Part shown: one piece after another, positions 1-11,900 of the stretch
How the letters are laid out: each line of letters starts with the position of its first letter
Position numbering within the stretch: the first letter of the stretch is position 1
NCBI GenBank assembly: GCA_030248135.1
Contig: JASANC010003988.1
Location: 1-64,000 of the forward strand
Direction: 5' to 3'
From: Theristus sp. LFF4_11
Lineage: Eukaryota; Nematoda; Chromadorea; Monhysterida; Xyalidae
DNA length: 64,000 bases
Translations under genes and position numbers: made by a program
The notes under the pieces: generated by a model
What the model was told of the DNA's origin: nothing
Database searches by the model: none
Seen by the model: the letters and a program-made list of their open reading frames with translations, nothing else

Positions 1-53
1 ACACATTTTTTGCAAAAAATACAATATCTTTTTGTAATATTTGAGTTTTGCAG

Positions 54-1011
54 ATTCTGACGCAAATTGAAACGTACGCCTCAGACATGGCCGCTGCAGC
101 AATGGAAGGCGAACCCCGATACCAACTCGAATACTTACAAACTGTAACTGAACTTATGAATTCTTTTGAATCTGTTTCTGTTTATTTGTTGTTTCTAAAA
201 ACGATTGGTGAGCAAAGTTAGTAATTCCACAAAACACCATAGGAAGCATATTCAATGAAATCGTTGTCGCCCCTTGATTGGGCAAAACTGGCAACTGGGC
301 TGAATGAGAATGATCAACGGTTCGACGAGTATCTTCGGTTGGTCAACTATGGTTCACTAAAACTGGAAAAGTTACTTTAACCTAATGAACCATAATTAAT
401 GCGCAGTTTGAGTGGAGATCGCTAGAGCTCGCAGTATTGCCCCACACAAGTATAGAGGTGTGGGATTTAGGTTTAGTAGCTCCATCTACAATTGCGCATT
501 AATGACTGGTACTGCATGTGTGATGATATAAATGACAAAACCGTCAGCCGACCTACACGTTGTAGTGCTTAGTCTCCGATTGTACTTACATTTTTGCTAC
601 AAACCGTATCATCTCCAGAGTCATTCAGAAGTAAAAAAGGCAAATGAGTAACAATTAGAGCGAAGTTATGATTTCAGATACCTCTACCGATACAGTAATG
701 TCTCGTGCGACTCTGACTGCCGTCACGATTTTCGGTGTCGCATATTCAAGTCGTTCAGTGGGCGCAGTGATTTGTGCGATCATGTGCAACCGCAAAAGGC
801 ACTAACCAGTGATGATCAGCAGCACTCAAACAAGGACAATTACATCGCGGTCGCTGATGATTACGTTCACTCATTCACAATTCGCAAAAAAGTTGTGCGA
901 CAGAAGCTGGCATTGGACGATCTAACACCGGAGGATGTTGCTCGCATGCACTCAAAGTTGAACCAACTGGACGAGCGATTGAAAAGTGGGCTTTGCAGTG
1001 GTCCATTGTGA
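54..1011 (+). CDS. Acid sphingomyelinase-like phosphodiesterase, C-terminal exons (5' part outside window)
   Basis: Three exons fit together in phase: 54-143, 243-337 and 678-1011, with stop TGA at 1009-1011. Introns are GT-AG (donors at 144 and 338; acceptors ending 242 and 677). The joined protein reads GEPRYQLEYLQ then EAYSMKSLSPLDWAKL, FDEYLRYLYRYSN and a cysteine pattern C-x3-C-x5-C-x12-C (codons at 706, 718, 736, 775). Text order and cysteine spacing match the C-terminal domain of acid sphingomyelinases, which cleave sphingomyelin to ceramide and phosphocholine in lysosomes or outside the cell. The catalytic metallophosphoesterase domain would lie upstream of the window. After the last cysteine there is a charged, unrecognised tail of about 78 residues. 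The gene converges tail-to-tail with MHC-1. Family call is from recognised motifs, not a search. Confidence 0.75.
395..503. mobile_element. Small MITE-like inverted-repeat element in an intron
   Basis: The 11-bp ends ATTAATGCGCA (395-405) and TGCGCATTAAT (493-503) are exact reverse complements, and a weaker match extends about 30 bp inward on both sides. The centre holds a second small hairpin (CCCACAC ... GTGTGGG). It lies wholly inside the last intron of the sphingomyelinase-like gene. No coding content. Confidence 0.4.
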
Positions 1012-1770
1012 TGCACAGATTCATTCTTTCGTTTACATATATGATTACCGTATTGTTCATGGAACCTTCATTCAGTTACTGTAACTTTTTCGGTCGGGTG
1101 ACTGTGGTTGCCGGTCAAAATATACCGGGGATCAAAATATGGCATGACCTCGATGTTTATCAGCCAGCCTGCACTGATTCCAAACCGTTTCCATTTTTTT
1201 CAACCTTTTTTTGCTAAACGTACCACCTTCTACCACCGGTAGTCACAGACGATAAAGCGTTTTAGGAAAAGTGTTTGAAAAAAGTTTGGAAACGGATTTC
1301 AGGGCGGTAACCTTGCGATGTCTAATAGACTACTACCGGTGCTTCCCAGATCCAGCAGATTATTATTTGTAACATTTTAACAGGATTTTGAGTTGGTTGC
1401 GCACATTTTCTAAATTATCAATGGTAATCGCAGTAGGTCATCTGATAAAATTACTAGTTTAGTTTTATTACTTTGCCTAAACTGAGGTGCCACATAAATA
1501 TTTTAACCGAAGCCGAACAATTATGAGCGAACAAGAAAATGTTTGTGGTATCATCTAGAACCACAAATTCTGTAAACTATTCATGAATACTACGAAAAAA
1601 GTCAAGATGTTAATCAGACAAGGTATAAAATCGAGTGTGAAACGCCAGACAGAATAGTAAAATTCAAATAGAAAGCTTCGACGTTGATTTGTATCGTTCG
1701 AAAAAGACACCGGAATAACTGTGGTGAAAAATTTGTGTGACAGTAAGATCAACAATTGTTTGGGAAGTTC
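1012..1770. other. Convergent 3' intergenic spacer
   Basis: This region lies between the stop of the sphingomyelinase-like gene and the stop of MHC-1. I see no coiled-coil exon that would extend MHC-1. A minus-strand AATAAA (1464-1469) lies about 300 nt past the MHC-1 stop and is a possible, weak polyadenylation signal. Confidence 0.5.
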
Positions 1771-4700
1771 TCAGTACATTTGTCGCAATGAAATCGCCTT
1801 TCCAATACTGCTGATCTGCTCTTGAAGGCGTGCCGATTGTTGCTGTTCGTCCAGCAGGTAGCCATTGAGCACGTGTATCTCTTGCTCTTTGCTGAAAATT
1901 GATTTTACTGTTGATCATCGATAAAATTGGTAAAAGCCATTTTGAGCATTTTTTGTTCAAAGAGACTAACCGCTTCATACTGGAATCCCATTCAGACTGT
2001 GCTCTTAGGAGCTCTTCAATCTTTTGCATGACCAACATCAACTCGGTTTCCGCTTTCCTGCGCGACGAGTCCGTGTCCTGCAAAAAGACAACCCGTTTTT
2101 AGTTTAATTTGACATTAAATTTTAAATCTACGTGTATCTTAAACTCAAACGTGTCTACTCACAGAACGTTCGTATTTCTGACGTTTCAGGTTGTCCTCGG
2201 CACTAGCGAGACTCTTCTCAATGCTTTGCTTCTCTTTGCTCAACGCATCAACCTGTAAATGTGGAGCTAAAAATTTTGATTCTGCTGAACTCCAAGGGAA
2301 AACTGTGAATAGGCGTTACCCGTTCTTCAGCAGCTTGATAGTCTTCCGAGAGCTTTCGGTTGATTTCGTCCAACTGACGCACGTCTTTGTTTAATTTTTC
2401 GAGCGCCTCAGCATTGGAGCTTGTTTCAGCCTGTAAGGGCGCTTGTAAGATTAAGTTCAAGAACTGTAACTGCAAAAAGCATTTTCTTTTTGCTGGCCAG
2501 CATTCCCAATTGCAACTTCGTGTTAAATTTTTCAAATCACCGAGAAAAAATCCTTCTCACCTGCAGCGCAGCAATGGTGGCATCGCGCTCCTTGTTAGCT
2601 TTTTCACTGTTCTTGACCGTTTTCTCAAGGTCCTGGATTTTACGACGGAAGTTCGCAGCCTCTTGTTCCATGTTGCCCTGTGCTCGTTGTAACGAGGAAT
2701 ACTCATCTTCAGCAGACGACAGCCGCCCCGTCAGCTCCTGTATGCAAATGCGTTCAGTGTTATCAAATGTGTTAACAGATTTCAATTTGGTCGAATTTCA
2801 CATAATATGTTTAAATATATTCATTGACGTACCTCCAGCTTTGCTGCAAGCACTCCCTTTTCGTCCATGGCCTCGGAGATCTTTCGTTCGCACTCCATGA
2901 ACCCACTTGAGCTTGATTCCAATTCGTGCTTCGTTGCTTCGCAGTCAAGCTTTGCCTGCTCAATGGCAGCAATAACTGCTGCCTTGTCCTCTTGCGCTTT
3001 CTTCTGCTTAACTTGTGCTGCCTGAGAAAGGAAAAACAACGAAAACTGTTGTACTTTTAGAACGGACGGCCCTAAAAGCTTTGAAAGCCGTGTTGTAAAA
3101 GACAATCAAAAAAGTAAAAAAAACGTCTCATTCAACGCCAGAATATTCTCAGTGCAAATTTGCAAGTAATTGTACCTCCAGCAGTTCACCAACGGCGGCC
3201 AATCGCGCCTGCTCGCGCATCATTTCAAACATGCCCTTTACTTTTCCAAGTAGTTTGAACCATTCCCACGTGCGCACTTCAGTCCAAGATTTAATGTTGC
3301 ACTTGATGGCGATCATGTTATCAATACGTTCCTTGCGTTTTGGCACATCTTTCTACAAATACACACAAACGGCAGTTTTGCAAATTAGGCACACAGACGA
3401 AATTAAAATACCAATTTCTCAACAATCAAATAGTCTCGTGGACAATCGCGCGAGTTCTTATTCACTTACCAGAGCCATATACGAGCGAACTTGTGCTTGC
3501 AGCATTTTTAAAAAGCCGGCCAGAGTTTCATCACGCAAGTCCTCCATCTTTGCTAAAATACCGGCTTTGAAGAACACTTTGGTGATGCCAATACGGAAAT
3601 CATCGGCCGTTAATCGACCACCAGCAACGACTTTGGCCATCATTGCTTCCGAAGTTTTCTGAAAAATGAGGAACATAAGTGTTTTAATAATTTCAGCACA
3701 TCATGAACCAAACACACAATCACAGAGTCAGTCAGCTTATGACTTTTTAAAAACTTTCAACCAAACCTGTGATGGTTCTTGTTTAGCTGCTTCACCTCCC
3801 AAGATGGCATACCGCTGACGGAAGTCGTCATGCATCTGTCGATTGGGGAAGCCCTTACGGCAAATGCGGATACCCTCAAGTACACCGTTGCACGTCAATT
3901 GATTCATGACCAATTCGGCAGCAAGGAGACCTGTTAGAAAACACAAACCATTCCACTGAGAAAGACATACATTTTAAGTCTGCTCATACCGGATTTCTTC
4001 AATTCGTTAGGAATCAGACAACGAATAAAATGAGGATGAGTCGTGTGCAGCATGTTCATCAGCGACTCGAGAGACTCGCGGTATTTCATTGAGACTGTCA
4101 TCATGGAAGCAGATTTTCCTTTTTTGCGACCGCCTCCTTCGCCAGCTGCGCAGAAATGATACACATTAAAGAAAGAATCATCAAACAGCTCTTTCGAAAA
4201 CACAATCGTGCTGCATCGCTGCAGTTTCAACAACAAGTGTGGTACATTTTGCTTTTGCGGCAGCCTCTTCTTGCGTTTCGTAGTCAGCCCAAATGGTCTT
4301 GATTAGTTCGTTAGTGATGCTGGCTTTCAACGTCGCAGCAACCGTGTCATTCAGCGGATCCTTGTTTTTCTCAAGCCAGTTCGAAACGTTGTAGCGCACC
4401 TGTAGTTGCAAGCTTGTGCTTTAATAAAAGACTGTACTGTTTTTGATAGATAAATAGATTGAAACGGTCAACCAAAACACAGAACGAAAGTAAAAGCTAC
4501 CATCAAAGATAAGGATAAGATCTTACCGTTCCCGCGTACTGCACGAGTGCGAAATGCGCTTCTGCTTGTTTACCCTTTGGTGGTTTTGGTTTCTCAAATT
4601 TTGGATGTTTGCCAAGGTAAGCGTCATTCAGTTTTTGGGCGTACGTTAGATCAGTACCTTTTGGCACAACGCACTCTTCATCAAGCATCGAGATAACACC

Positions 4701-7279
4701 CATTGGCTGAGATTTGAAATAACAATGATGATTTTCCAGTAAATTTTGGATTCTAACCCGTTTTATCTTTAACAAAATACCTTTTCTAGCAACTCAATAC
4801 CAGCAGCCAGATCGAGACCAAAATCGATGAAGGTCCATTGAATACCTTCTTTCTGGTATTCTTCCTGTTCAAGGACGAACATGTGATGGTTGAAGAATTG
4901 CTGCAGTTTCTCGTTGACGAAGTTGATCCACAATTGCTCGAATGAGTTAAACTATAAACAAGACAGCAACCAGTTTAAAATATCACAACTGACAAGTTTT
5001 TTAAATCAAAAATAAAACGTGGAAAAAGAAAGCGACTAACATCAAATATTTCGAATCCGGCAATATCCAGCACACCAGAAAAGAACTCTCGTTGAAGTTC
5101 TTTTGCGTCAAGCGTCATGTTGCACTTCATGACCAACCAATCAAACAAGCGGTTGAAAATCGCTTTTGCCATGGCGCCAACTGACCATTGCACCTGTTCC
5201 TTTGTCTGCCCTTTGTTCACCCATTCAGTTCCGACCTTGACACGCGGCTTGCAAAATGCTGTCAGTAATGGGTCCACACCAACACCAAACATTTCCGCCG
5301 CTTTGGTTGCCTCTGAAACCAGAACAAACTTTGGTCACAAACAACATTAAAAAGCAAAACTAAAAAAATGCGACCAGTTCTTGCTCCATTTGCTTGTGGA
5401 TTTTTGATTATTTTGTGAAATGCACAGTAGCTCAGAATTTTGAAACAATGTTGAAAAATGCTAGGCGACTTTATAAACTACACCTTCTTTGCCATCGGGT
5501 TCAGCTTGTTCACCTCGCTGCTTGAACTGCATGTCACCCATGTGCGTGATGGCAGAACACAAACGGTAGACGTCAAATTTTTCGTCTTTCGAGAACATCA
5601 ATACGTCAAACGCTTCCTTGAAAAAACACAACTTTTTCGAAATTCGCTGGTGTGTGTAACAAATAAACCTGAATCAAACCAACGTCAGTCAATTCAAATT
5701 CTTCTTTGTCGTCTACGCCAGCAATGGTTGTCTCAGCTTGGTTGGTGTACCAATATTCTTTTGGCGACTTGTCCAATGACAATTTTTTCTGAAATTTGTT
5801 TATTTTGAAGGATGTTTGTTCTGTGGTTTTGATTTATCTTTATTTTAAAATTGAAAATATGTGACGAATAGTTCAAAATACTAACGGTAAGATCGGGCTG
5901 AAAACCGGACATTATTTGATAAAAGATGTGGTACGCGCGTTCACCAGGAGCCTGGCGGATGACACGCGATTTTTCCAGAAGGTCTACAAATTGACAAAGC
6001 TAATGTAATGTTCGGAAATGTTTGCTTATGTTAGCAGAAAATGCTTACAATGCTGGATATCGCAACCGGCTACTCGTCCGTCTTTGCTGAAGTGGATACG
6101 GATGAATTTACCGAAGCGAGATGAGTTGTTGTTTCGAACTGTCTTTGCATTGCCGAACGCTTCGAGTACAGGGTTTGTTTGAACGATCTGGTCTTCCAGA
6201 CTGACTCCACCTTTCTTTTGTGCAATACCAGCTGCTTCTGCTTGCGCTGCACCGACAGACGCAAAGTACGAAATGACTTTCTTGGTGTTTTCAGTCTTGC
6301 CGGCACCAGACTCGCCAGTGATCAACATGGACTGGCACTGACGATCTGACGTGCATTAGAAAATGTGCTCGTGAACATTTTCATTCTAAGAACATTTTTC
6401 TTGTCTGACACTGTAAATATTGTTGATCCGCATACCGCGAAGCATGTTTGAGTAAGCTTCTTCGGATGCAGCAAACAAGTGCGGCGGCATTTCATTCTTT
6501 CGCTTGCCCATGTACATGCGTGCAACTGAATCTGTGTAGATCGGCAGTCGCTTGTACGGATTGATCACAACGCAGAACAGACCAGAGTACGTCTGAAAAT
6601 TATATTTATAGAAACAATGCTGCTTGTCTCTTTTGAATGAAGGTAAACTCCAAAACAGGGCGAAACTAACGTAGATCAACATGCACTCGTAACGCTCGCG
6701 CAGTGTGCACAGCACTGAGGCCTCGTTCAAAAACGACATGCTCGACATGTCCTCGCATTTTGTAAACTTTGGTGGATTCACTTCTTGCAAAACGTCTTTT
6801 TTCAGAGTTTGCTGAAATGATGGAATTCGTTGAATAATGCGTATGATAACTGACTTCAAAGGTATCAATCTTTTACTTTATCTATTATAGTGCAAATGAA
6901 TGACCGGACGCTTATAATTAAGCTAAACCAAACTCTTTGTTGAACCTTTGTTTCAGAGTTTGCTAAAAGAGTTTTGCGTGCAATGCAGATAATTTTGTTT
7001 GTTTCAAATATTTCTACTAATATGTACAACTAACTTACGCTAACCGACAGCTAACTTTACGCCATTAAAGAATTTTTGTACCGCGCCTACCTCACTGCCT
7101 TTGACGAACACGGTCACCATGTCACCCTTCTCTGATTTAATTTCACCAAGCAGAAATCCCTCTTCCTTGTCGGGCACCCAAATCGCCGTTTTGCTGTTGA
7201 ATGGGCGCGACTGCTCCTGCATGCGTGTCTCCTGATCCTGACGCAGGTACTGCCATCCGGGATCTTGTTCCCACTCCAT
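1771..7279 (-). CDS. Muscle myosin heavy chain MHC-1, short-tailed (heavy-meromyosin-like)
   Basis: Exons, 5' to 3': 7091-7279, 6671-6811, 6436-6592, 6049-6345, 5886-5983, 5684-5788, 5484-5616, 5041-5312, 4781-4951, 4527-4706, 4246-4399, 3990-4145, 3767-3930, 3470-3658, 3176-3352, 2833-3021, 2561-2737, 2320-2430, 2163-2252, 1971-2077, 1771-1891. Phases agree throughout, giving 1,125 aa. The motor is complete: P-loop GESGAGKT at 173-180, switch [10 protein letters not shown] at 234-242, switch II DIAGFE at 456-461, glycine/lysine-rich loop 2, and the SH2/SH1 cysteines near 698 and 708. The neck runs to about 861. Only about 264 coiled-coil residues follow (862-1125), then TGA at 1771-1773; the family norm is about 1,100 rod residues. 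The motor is nearly identical to MHC-2 and the first 19 exons have the same lengths, but the coiled coil is strongly diverged. It should be an ATP-driven actin motor unable to build thick filaments by itself. It could be a real short isoform or a 3'-truncated duplicate. Confidence 0.85.
6812..6980 (-). repeat. Duplicated start of exon 2 (decoy splice acceptor) in MHC-1 intron 1
   Basis: The sequence TTTTAG followed by CAAACTCTGAAACAAAG (exon-like start at 6962) repeats the true exon-2 start CAAACTCTGAAAAAAG at 6811. The sequence just upstream of the decoy (CACGCAAAACTCTTTTAG) matches the equivalent place before MHC-2 exon 2. The decoy is therefore the ancestral junction, and 151 bp carrying a new acceptor has been gained. 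Using the decoy would add 151 nt and shift the frame. Confidence 0.55.
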
Positions 7280-8956
7280 TTTGTCGTACAGTTATCTTTA
7301 TGATCGATTAATCGTTATTCGAAATATAACTACAAACTGCAACAACCCCTCAAAATGCTGTTGCTGAAAGCCAAAGGATTATATGTACATATACCGTAAT
7401 TAACAATGCGATCGTGCGACGTGTCAACAAAAAAACGTTCAATAAGTTTAACGTTACTCTATCGATTCTTTTATAAATCAGGTTGCAACCAATTCAGAAA
7501 TAAACTGTGACAAAATTGTTCATATACAATGCTTTGGTTTCAAGACCTACAAAAGCTGGTTAAAATAAATTTGTAGTAGCGCTTTGAAAAACCCACGTAT
7601 GATACGATGCTGCAGAAGACACAATGATAGAAGGCTTGAACAATGCAAAGGACAGTGCACAACGTTAAAACACTAAAGTTCAGGTTGCGCGTGGAGTGTA
7701 AATGTGTGGGGCTCAGTTGTTTCCGTATGTGTGGCTGGTTGAATAGGGCAACGTCAAAGTATATTTAGAGCTCAGGGTCTAAAAACCTTGTGCTGCGCTG
7801 GTGCATTTAAAGCAGCCGCCGGCCGGTTACACAACAACAAAATGCACTGCTCAACTTTTGAACCTGCTATGACGTTGCACGATAAGCTGCTGCATTACAC
7901 TGCAACGTTTTCCTTTTGGTTCGCGGTCGTGTATCTACAAAGCCTGCAACCGTTTTAAAAAGTGCTCCAGGAGTTTTGAAAGCCAGGCTAAAATGCATAT
8001 ATATATATTTTGTAGCAGTAGTGGTCTGTTCAAAGACATTCACACTGTTCTTCAATTGTTTGCAAAAGAACAGAACAGTTTGTTCACGAATATTTGCATC
8101 GAAGGCAAAAAAAGTTGTCTAATGCTTATCCGACTATGGTTTATAAAGCCATGCCAAATAATGCCAAATTCTGCTTTTTGGGTGAAAGGCAATCGGCAGG
8201 GTCAACGCCAGGCGCAGATGTCCAGGAAAAGCTGGCTTAAATCTGGAACGCTGAATGGCAAAATCATGGTGATGCAAGAGAAGCGCATGTATTGGACCAA
8301 TCAGCGATGTGTCTAAATTAAAAATGCCGTCAACGAGTTGCACATAATTGTTGAATTTTATTTTCCGTCGCTGAAAACGGTAATTTTTTTAGCAAACGTC
8401 TAATTGTGTGCACGAATTTTCACGTTGAGGGTTGTCACGAGCCATTCTGTAATCGATGTGGATAAATCGTGTGCTTTAAAAACTCAGTGAGTCCTTGACG
8501 AAAAGCTTTGTTCTCGAGTTGTGTGAGGTTTTGCTTTACAAACTTGATGGGCAGTGTTTATTACCCAAATGAACGCCACAGACCTTACTAAAAACTGTTT
8601 TATTTTGTACTATTCAACTCTAAATGCATGTTTTCTGGTCAATTAAAATACAAGATGCTCTATGCTTATGAACTGACCATTGTAAATGAAAAAAATTTAA
8701 ATATTAAATAATGTTTACTAAGATTCTTGTTCGCAAATACAATAATTTATAGCACACAGACAGAAAAACTACGTAAAAAGCAATATGAGCATTGTTGTTT
8801 TAATAAAACCGTAGAATCGACACTATTTACCTACTATTATCTATAAAACGTTGGCTTTTGAAAACTAACTGCCTAATTGCATTTTTTGTCGATTTATTCG
8901 TTGAAGTTGAAAATTCAGTCAAATCATCTTCCAATTGCGCTATAAGATAACAGAAC
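7280..8956. other. MHC-1 upstream / MHC-2 downstream spacer
   Basis: About 1.7 kb without a supportable gene. It should carry the MHC-1 promoter and 5' UTR (right of 7279) and the MHC-2 3' UTR (left of 8957). A TATATATATA run lies near 7998-8009. ORFs here are short and show no recognisable protein. Confidence 0.5.
8893..8898 (-). promoter_or_regulatory. Candidate polyadenylation signal of MHC-2
   Basis: AATAAA on the minus strand, about 60 nt past the MHC-2 stop codon, which is the expected place for a short 3' UTR. Confidence 0.5.
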
Positions 8957-11900
8957 TTAGAAATCGTGTCGGCTTGCGCTAGTACTACGTAGCAGGGCCG
9001 AAGATGCAGAGGTCTGCAGCATCGATGATGACGTCTGCACAGCGGTCATACTTTGCACGCTGCGACCACGCGCACGCAACTTGCTCAGCCCGTTCTCAGC
9101 CTGTTCCGCACGCTCTTCTGCGTCTTCTACCGAGTGCTGGATCTGACGATACTTCTGCAGGTTCGCCGTCGCAACTTCTTCCTACAAGTGTATTCGAACG
9201 TTTCAAACAAAGAATACGCATGAGCTTGAGTTAAAATATTGTTACATCCAAGTCCCTGCGCAAAAAAATGCTTGTTGACATTAGGAAACACTTTGGTGAA
9301 CAGTAACAATTGTTTTTGTAATTTATGAACATTGATCAATGAACGACATCTATCTACTATTAAACTGCATACCGCTTCTTCAACTTGGCGTTTGGAGATT
9401 TTCAGCTTCTGCTGAAGCTTGTCAACCATATCGGTCAATCGGTCGCTGTTTTTCTTATTCTCATCAATCTGTACATGTGATTAAGTTCTGTTTATTCATT
9501 AAACCGAACACATCAAGAAAACTAGAATGCTTTTGAACAAAACACCGACCGTAAATTGCAACTCGCGAACACGACGTTCTTCAGAGGCAACCTTCTTGTT
9601 TGTCTCGGCGTGGCGCCTTTGTTCACCATCCAGTTCAACCTCACATTCGCGGATTCGTTGCTCAAGTTTTGCAATCACTTTCTTTCCGCCTTTCAGCGCG
9701 GCAGCTTCAGCTTCATCAAGACGCACTTGCATGTCCTACGTATGTTTACTTCTGTTTTATTAAAATGTAATATTATCAAGTTTTTGATGTTTTTATGTAA
9801 CAGAAAGTTGCAACATAAATACATGAAAAACAAACCTTTATTTGTTGTTCAAGTCCTTTGCGCATGCGTTCTTGATGCGTGGCGTGTTCTTGCTCCTGGC
9901 GCAGTTCCTCAGCCAACCGAGCAGCGTCGGCCATTGCCTTCTTGACGTTCTCGTCAGCCATCTTTAGTTCGTTCATGGTGCTCTCCATTTCACTCTGAAA
10001 ATAAGCTGGTGTTTAGTGGACATAGTGAAAATGAACAGCATTAATGCGCCAGTTATACAGAAAAGTTGAGAAGTCTAAATACACACGTGCAGCGCTGCAA
10101 GCTCTGATTCAGCTTTTCGCTTTTGAGCCTGAAGGTTAGCATTATGCGATGAAAGCTCATTCGACTGATCACGGGCGTCCTGCGCGTCGAACTCTGCTTG
10201 TTTGCGCGCTCTGTCAGCCTTAAATTAAAAACGCAGATCAGCAAACAGTACAAACAATTCAACTATTTTTGACTTTCATGTTATAGCTTGTATTAGCAAC
10301 ACTTGACAATGATCGTAACAAAAAATTATTATAGTGCCTGTTCAAACTGGCTCTTCAGATCGTCACATTCTGCTGATAGAAGTCCGGAACGGCGTTCGCT
10401 GGCATTTAGTTGTTCTTTCACCTGTAAGACGTTAAAGAAAGAGGATAAACCAATGATTTCAAGTAAAAATGTAATAATGTGAAGTTAATATCATAACACT
10501 TGCGTCGTCCTTGTGGCGTTGCTCTTCTTCAACGGTCATTTGAAGCTCTTTGATATTGTCCTGTAAGTTGATTGAAACTCAAATTTTATCAAATTGACTG
10601 TTTGAAAACCCAAAAAATTGCTTTGTTCAACAAGCGTCAAAAGAAGCCAACCTGTGCTTTGCGAAGGTTCTTTTGAGCATCTTGATTGGCTTTGTTGGCG
10701 TGGTCAAGTGCGATTTCAAGTTCGTTGATGTCACCTTCAAGCTTTTTCTTAACGCGTTGTAGCTCTGCGCGTCCTCGAGCTTCTGATTCAAGACTGGCCT
10801 GTAGAATTCGAAAGAAGTAAGTAAGTACGATAAAGATACACGATAAAGTAAAATTATACACGAGAATAAAAAATGCCTTCACCTGCATAGACTCCAAAGC
10901 TCGCTGGTGGTTTTTGCGCGTGCTCTCAAACTCTTCTTCTTTTTCTGAAACGCGTTTCTCAATCTCTTGGCGCACTTGTGCAACTTCAGCTTGAGTACGC
11001 ACAACCTTTGCTTCCTCCGATTCAAGCGCTGCTTCCGCTTCATCGAGAGCTTGCTGAAAGGCAACCGCCAAAATTTTAGCATTCCCAAAATCAGAAATGA
11101 ATTAACAAAAGAGTTACAGCAAAAATACACAAAACATACATGCAACTCCTCTTTTTCAATTTCAAGCCGTCGGACCATCTTCTGCATTTCATGTACTGAT
11201 CGGCCACCCTCGCCAAGCTGATCAGTTAAATCTTTAATTTCTTGTGCCAAGTTCTTATTCTCGCGACGTAATCCTTCCATCTGCAAAAAACATGTCTATT
11301 TAGAACTGTTCTGTTGTGGAATCTGCGCCTGTCAGTTAAAAGCCGACCTGTTCCAGCAATTCATCGTTGTGGTTCTTTAGCTTGAACACTTCAGTACCGA
11401 CGCTGCGTGCCTCACGCTGAGCAGCATCCAGTTCTGCAGAGAGGTCATCGTGTTTGTGACGCCATTCATCGACCGATTTGTCAAAGCCTTTTTGTTTTTT
11501 CTCCAGAGACTGTGCAAGCACTGCGACTCGTTCAATTTCAACCTGTTTGTGAGAATGAAACAAAAAAATATAAATACCAACAGCCAAATATCGACCAATT
11601 AGATTTTTTTGATTGAAATAAACATGAAACTGACAAGATTGAATGTGACTTACATGTGCATCGTCTAGTTCTCCAAGCTGCCGAGACCGTTGTTTTTCAA
11701 GATTGACTATTTTTGCGTTCACGCCATCAAGACTATCTTGCACTTCTGAAAGCTTCTGAGCAATCTTGCGCTTAGCGTCCTCCAGTTCTTCGCCGCGAAG
11801 CAAGCCTTTATAATATTTTTTAATTATGATTTTTTGTCGTTGCTTTGTGCCTCATTAAAATATGCACTAGACTAACCTTCATTTTCGAATTTTGCGCGCC

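Noticed and set aside
1012..1770. Extra rod exons that would make MHC-1 full length
   Set aside because: No heptad-rich open stretch with splice sites was found on the minus strand before the neighbouring gene begins.
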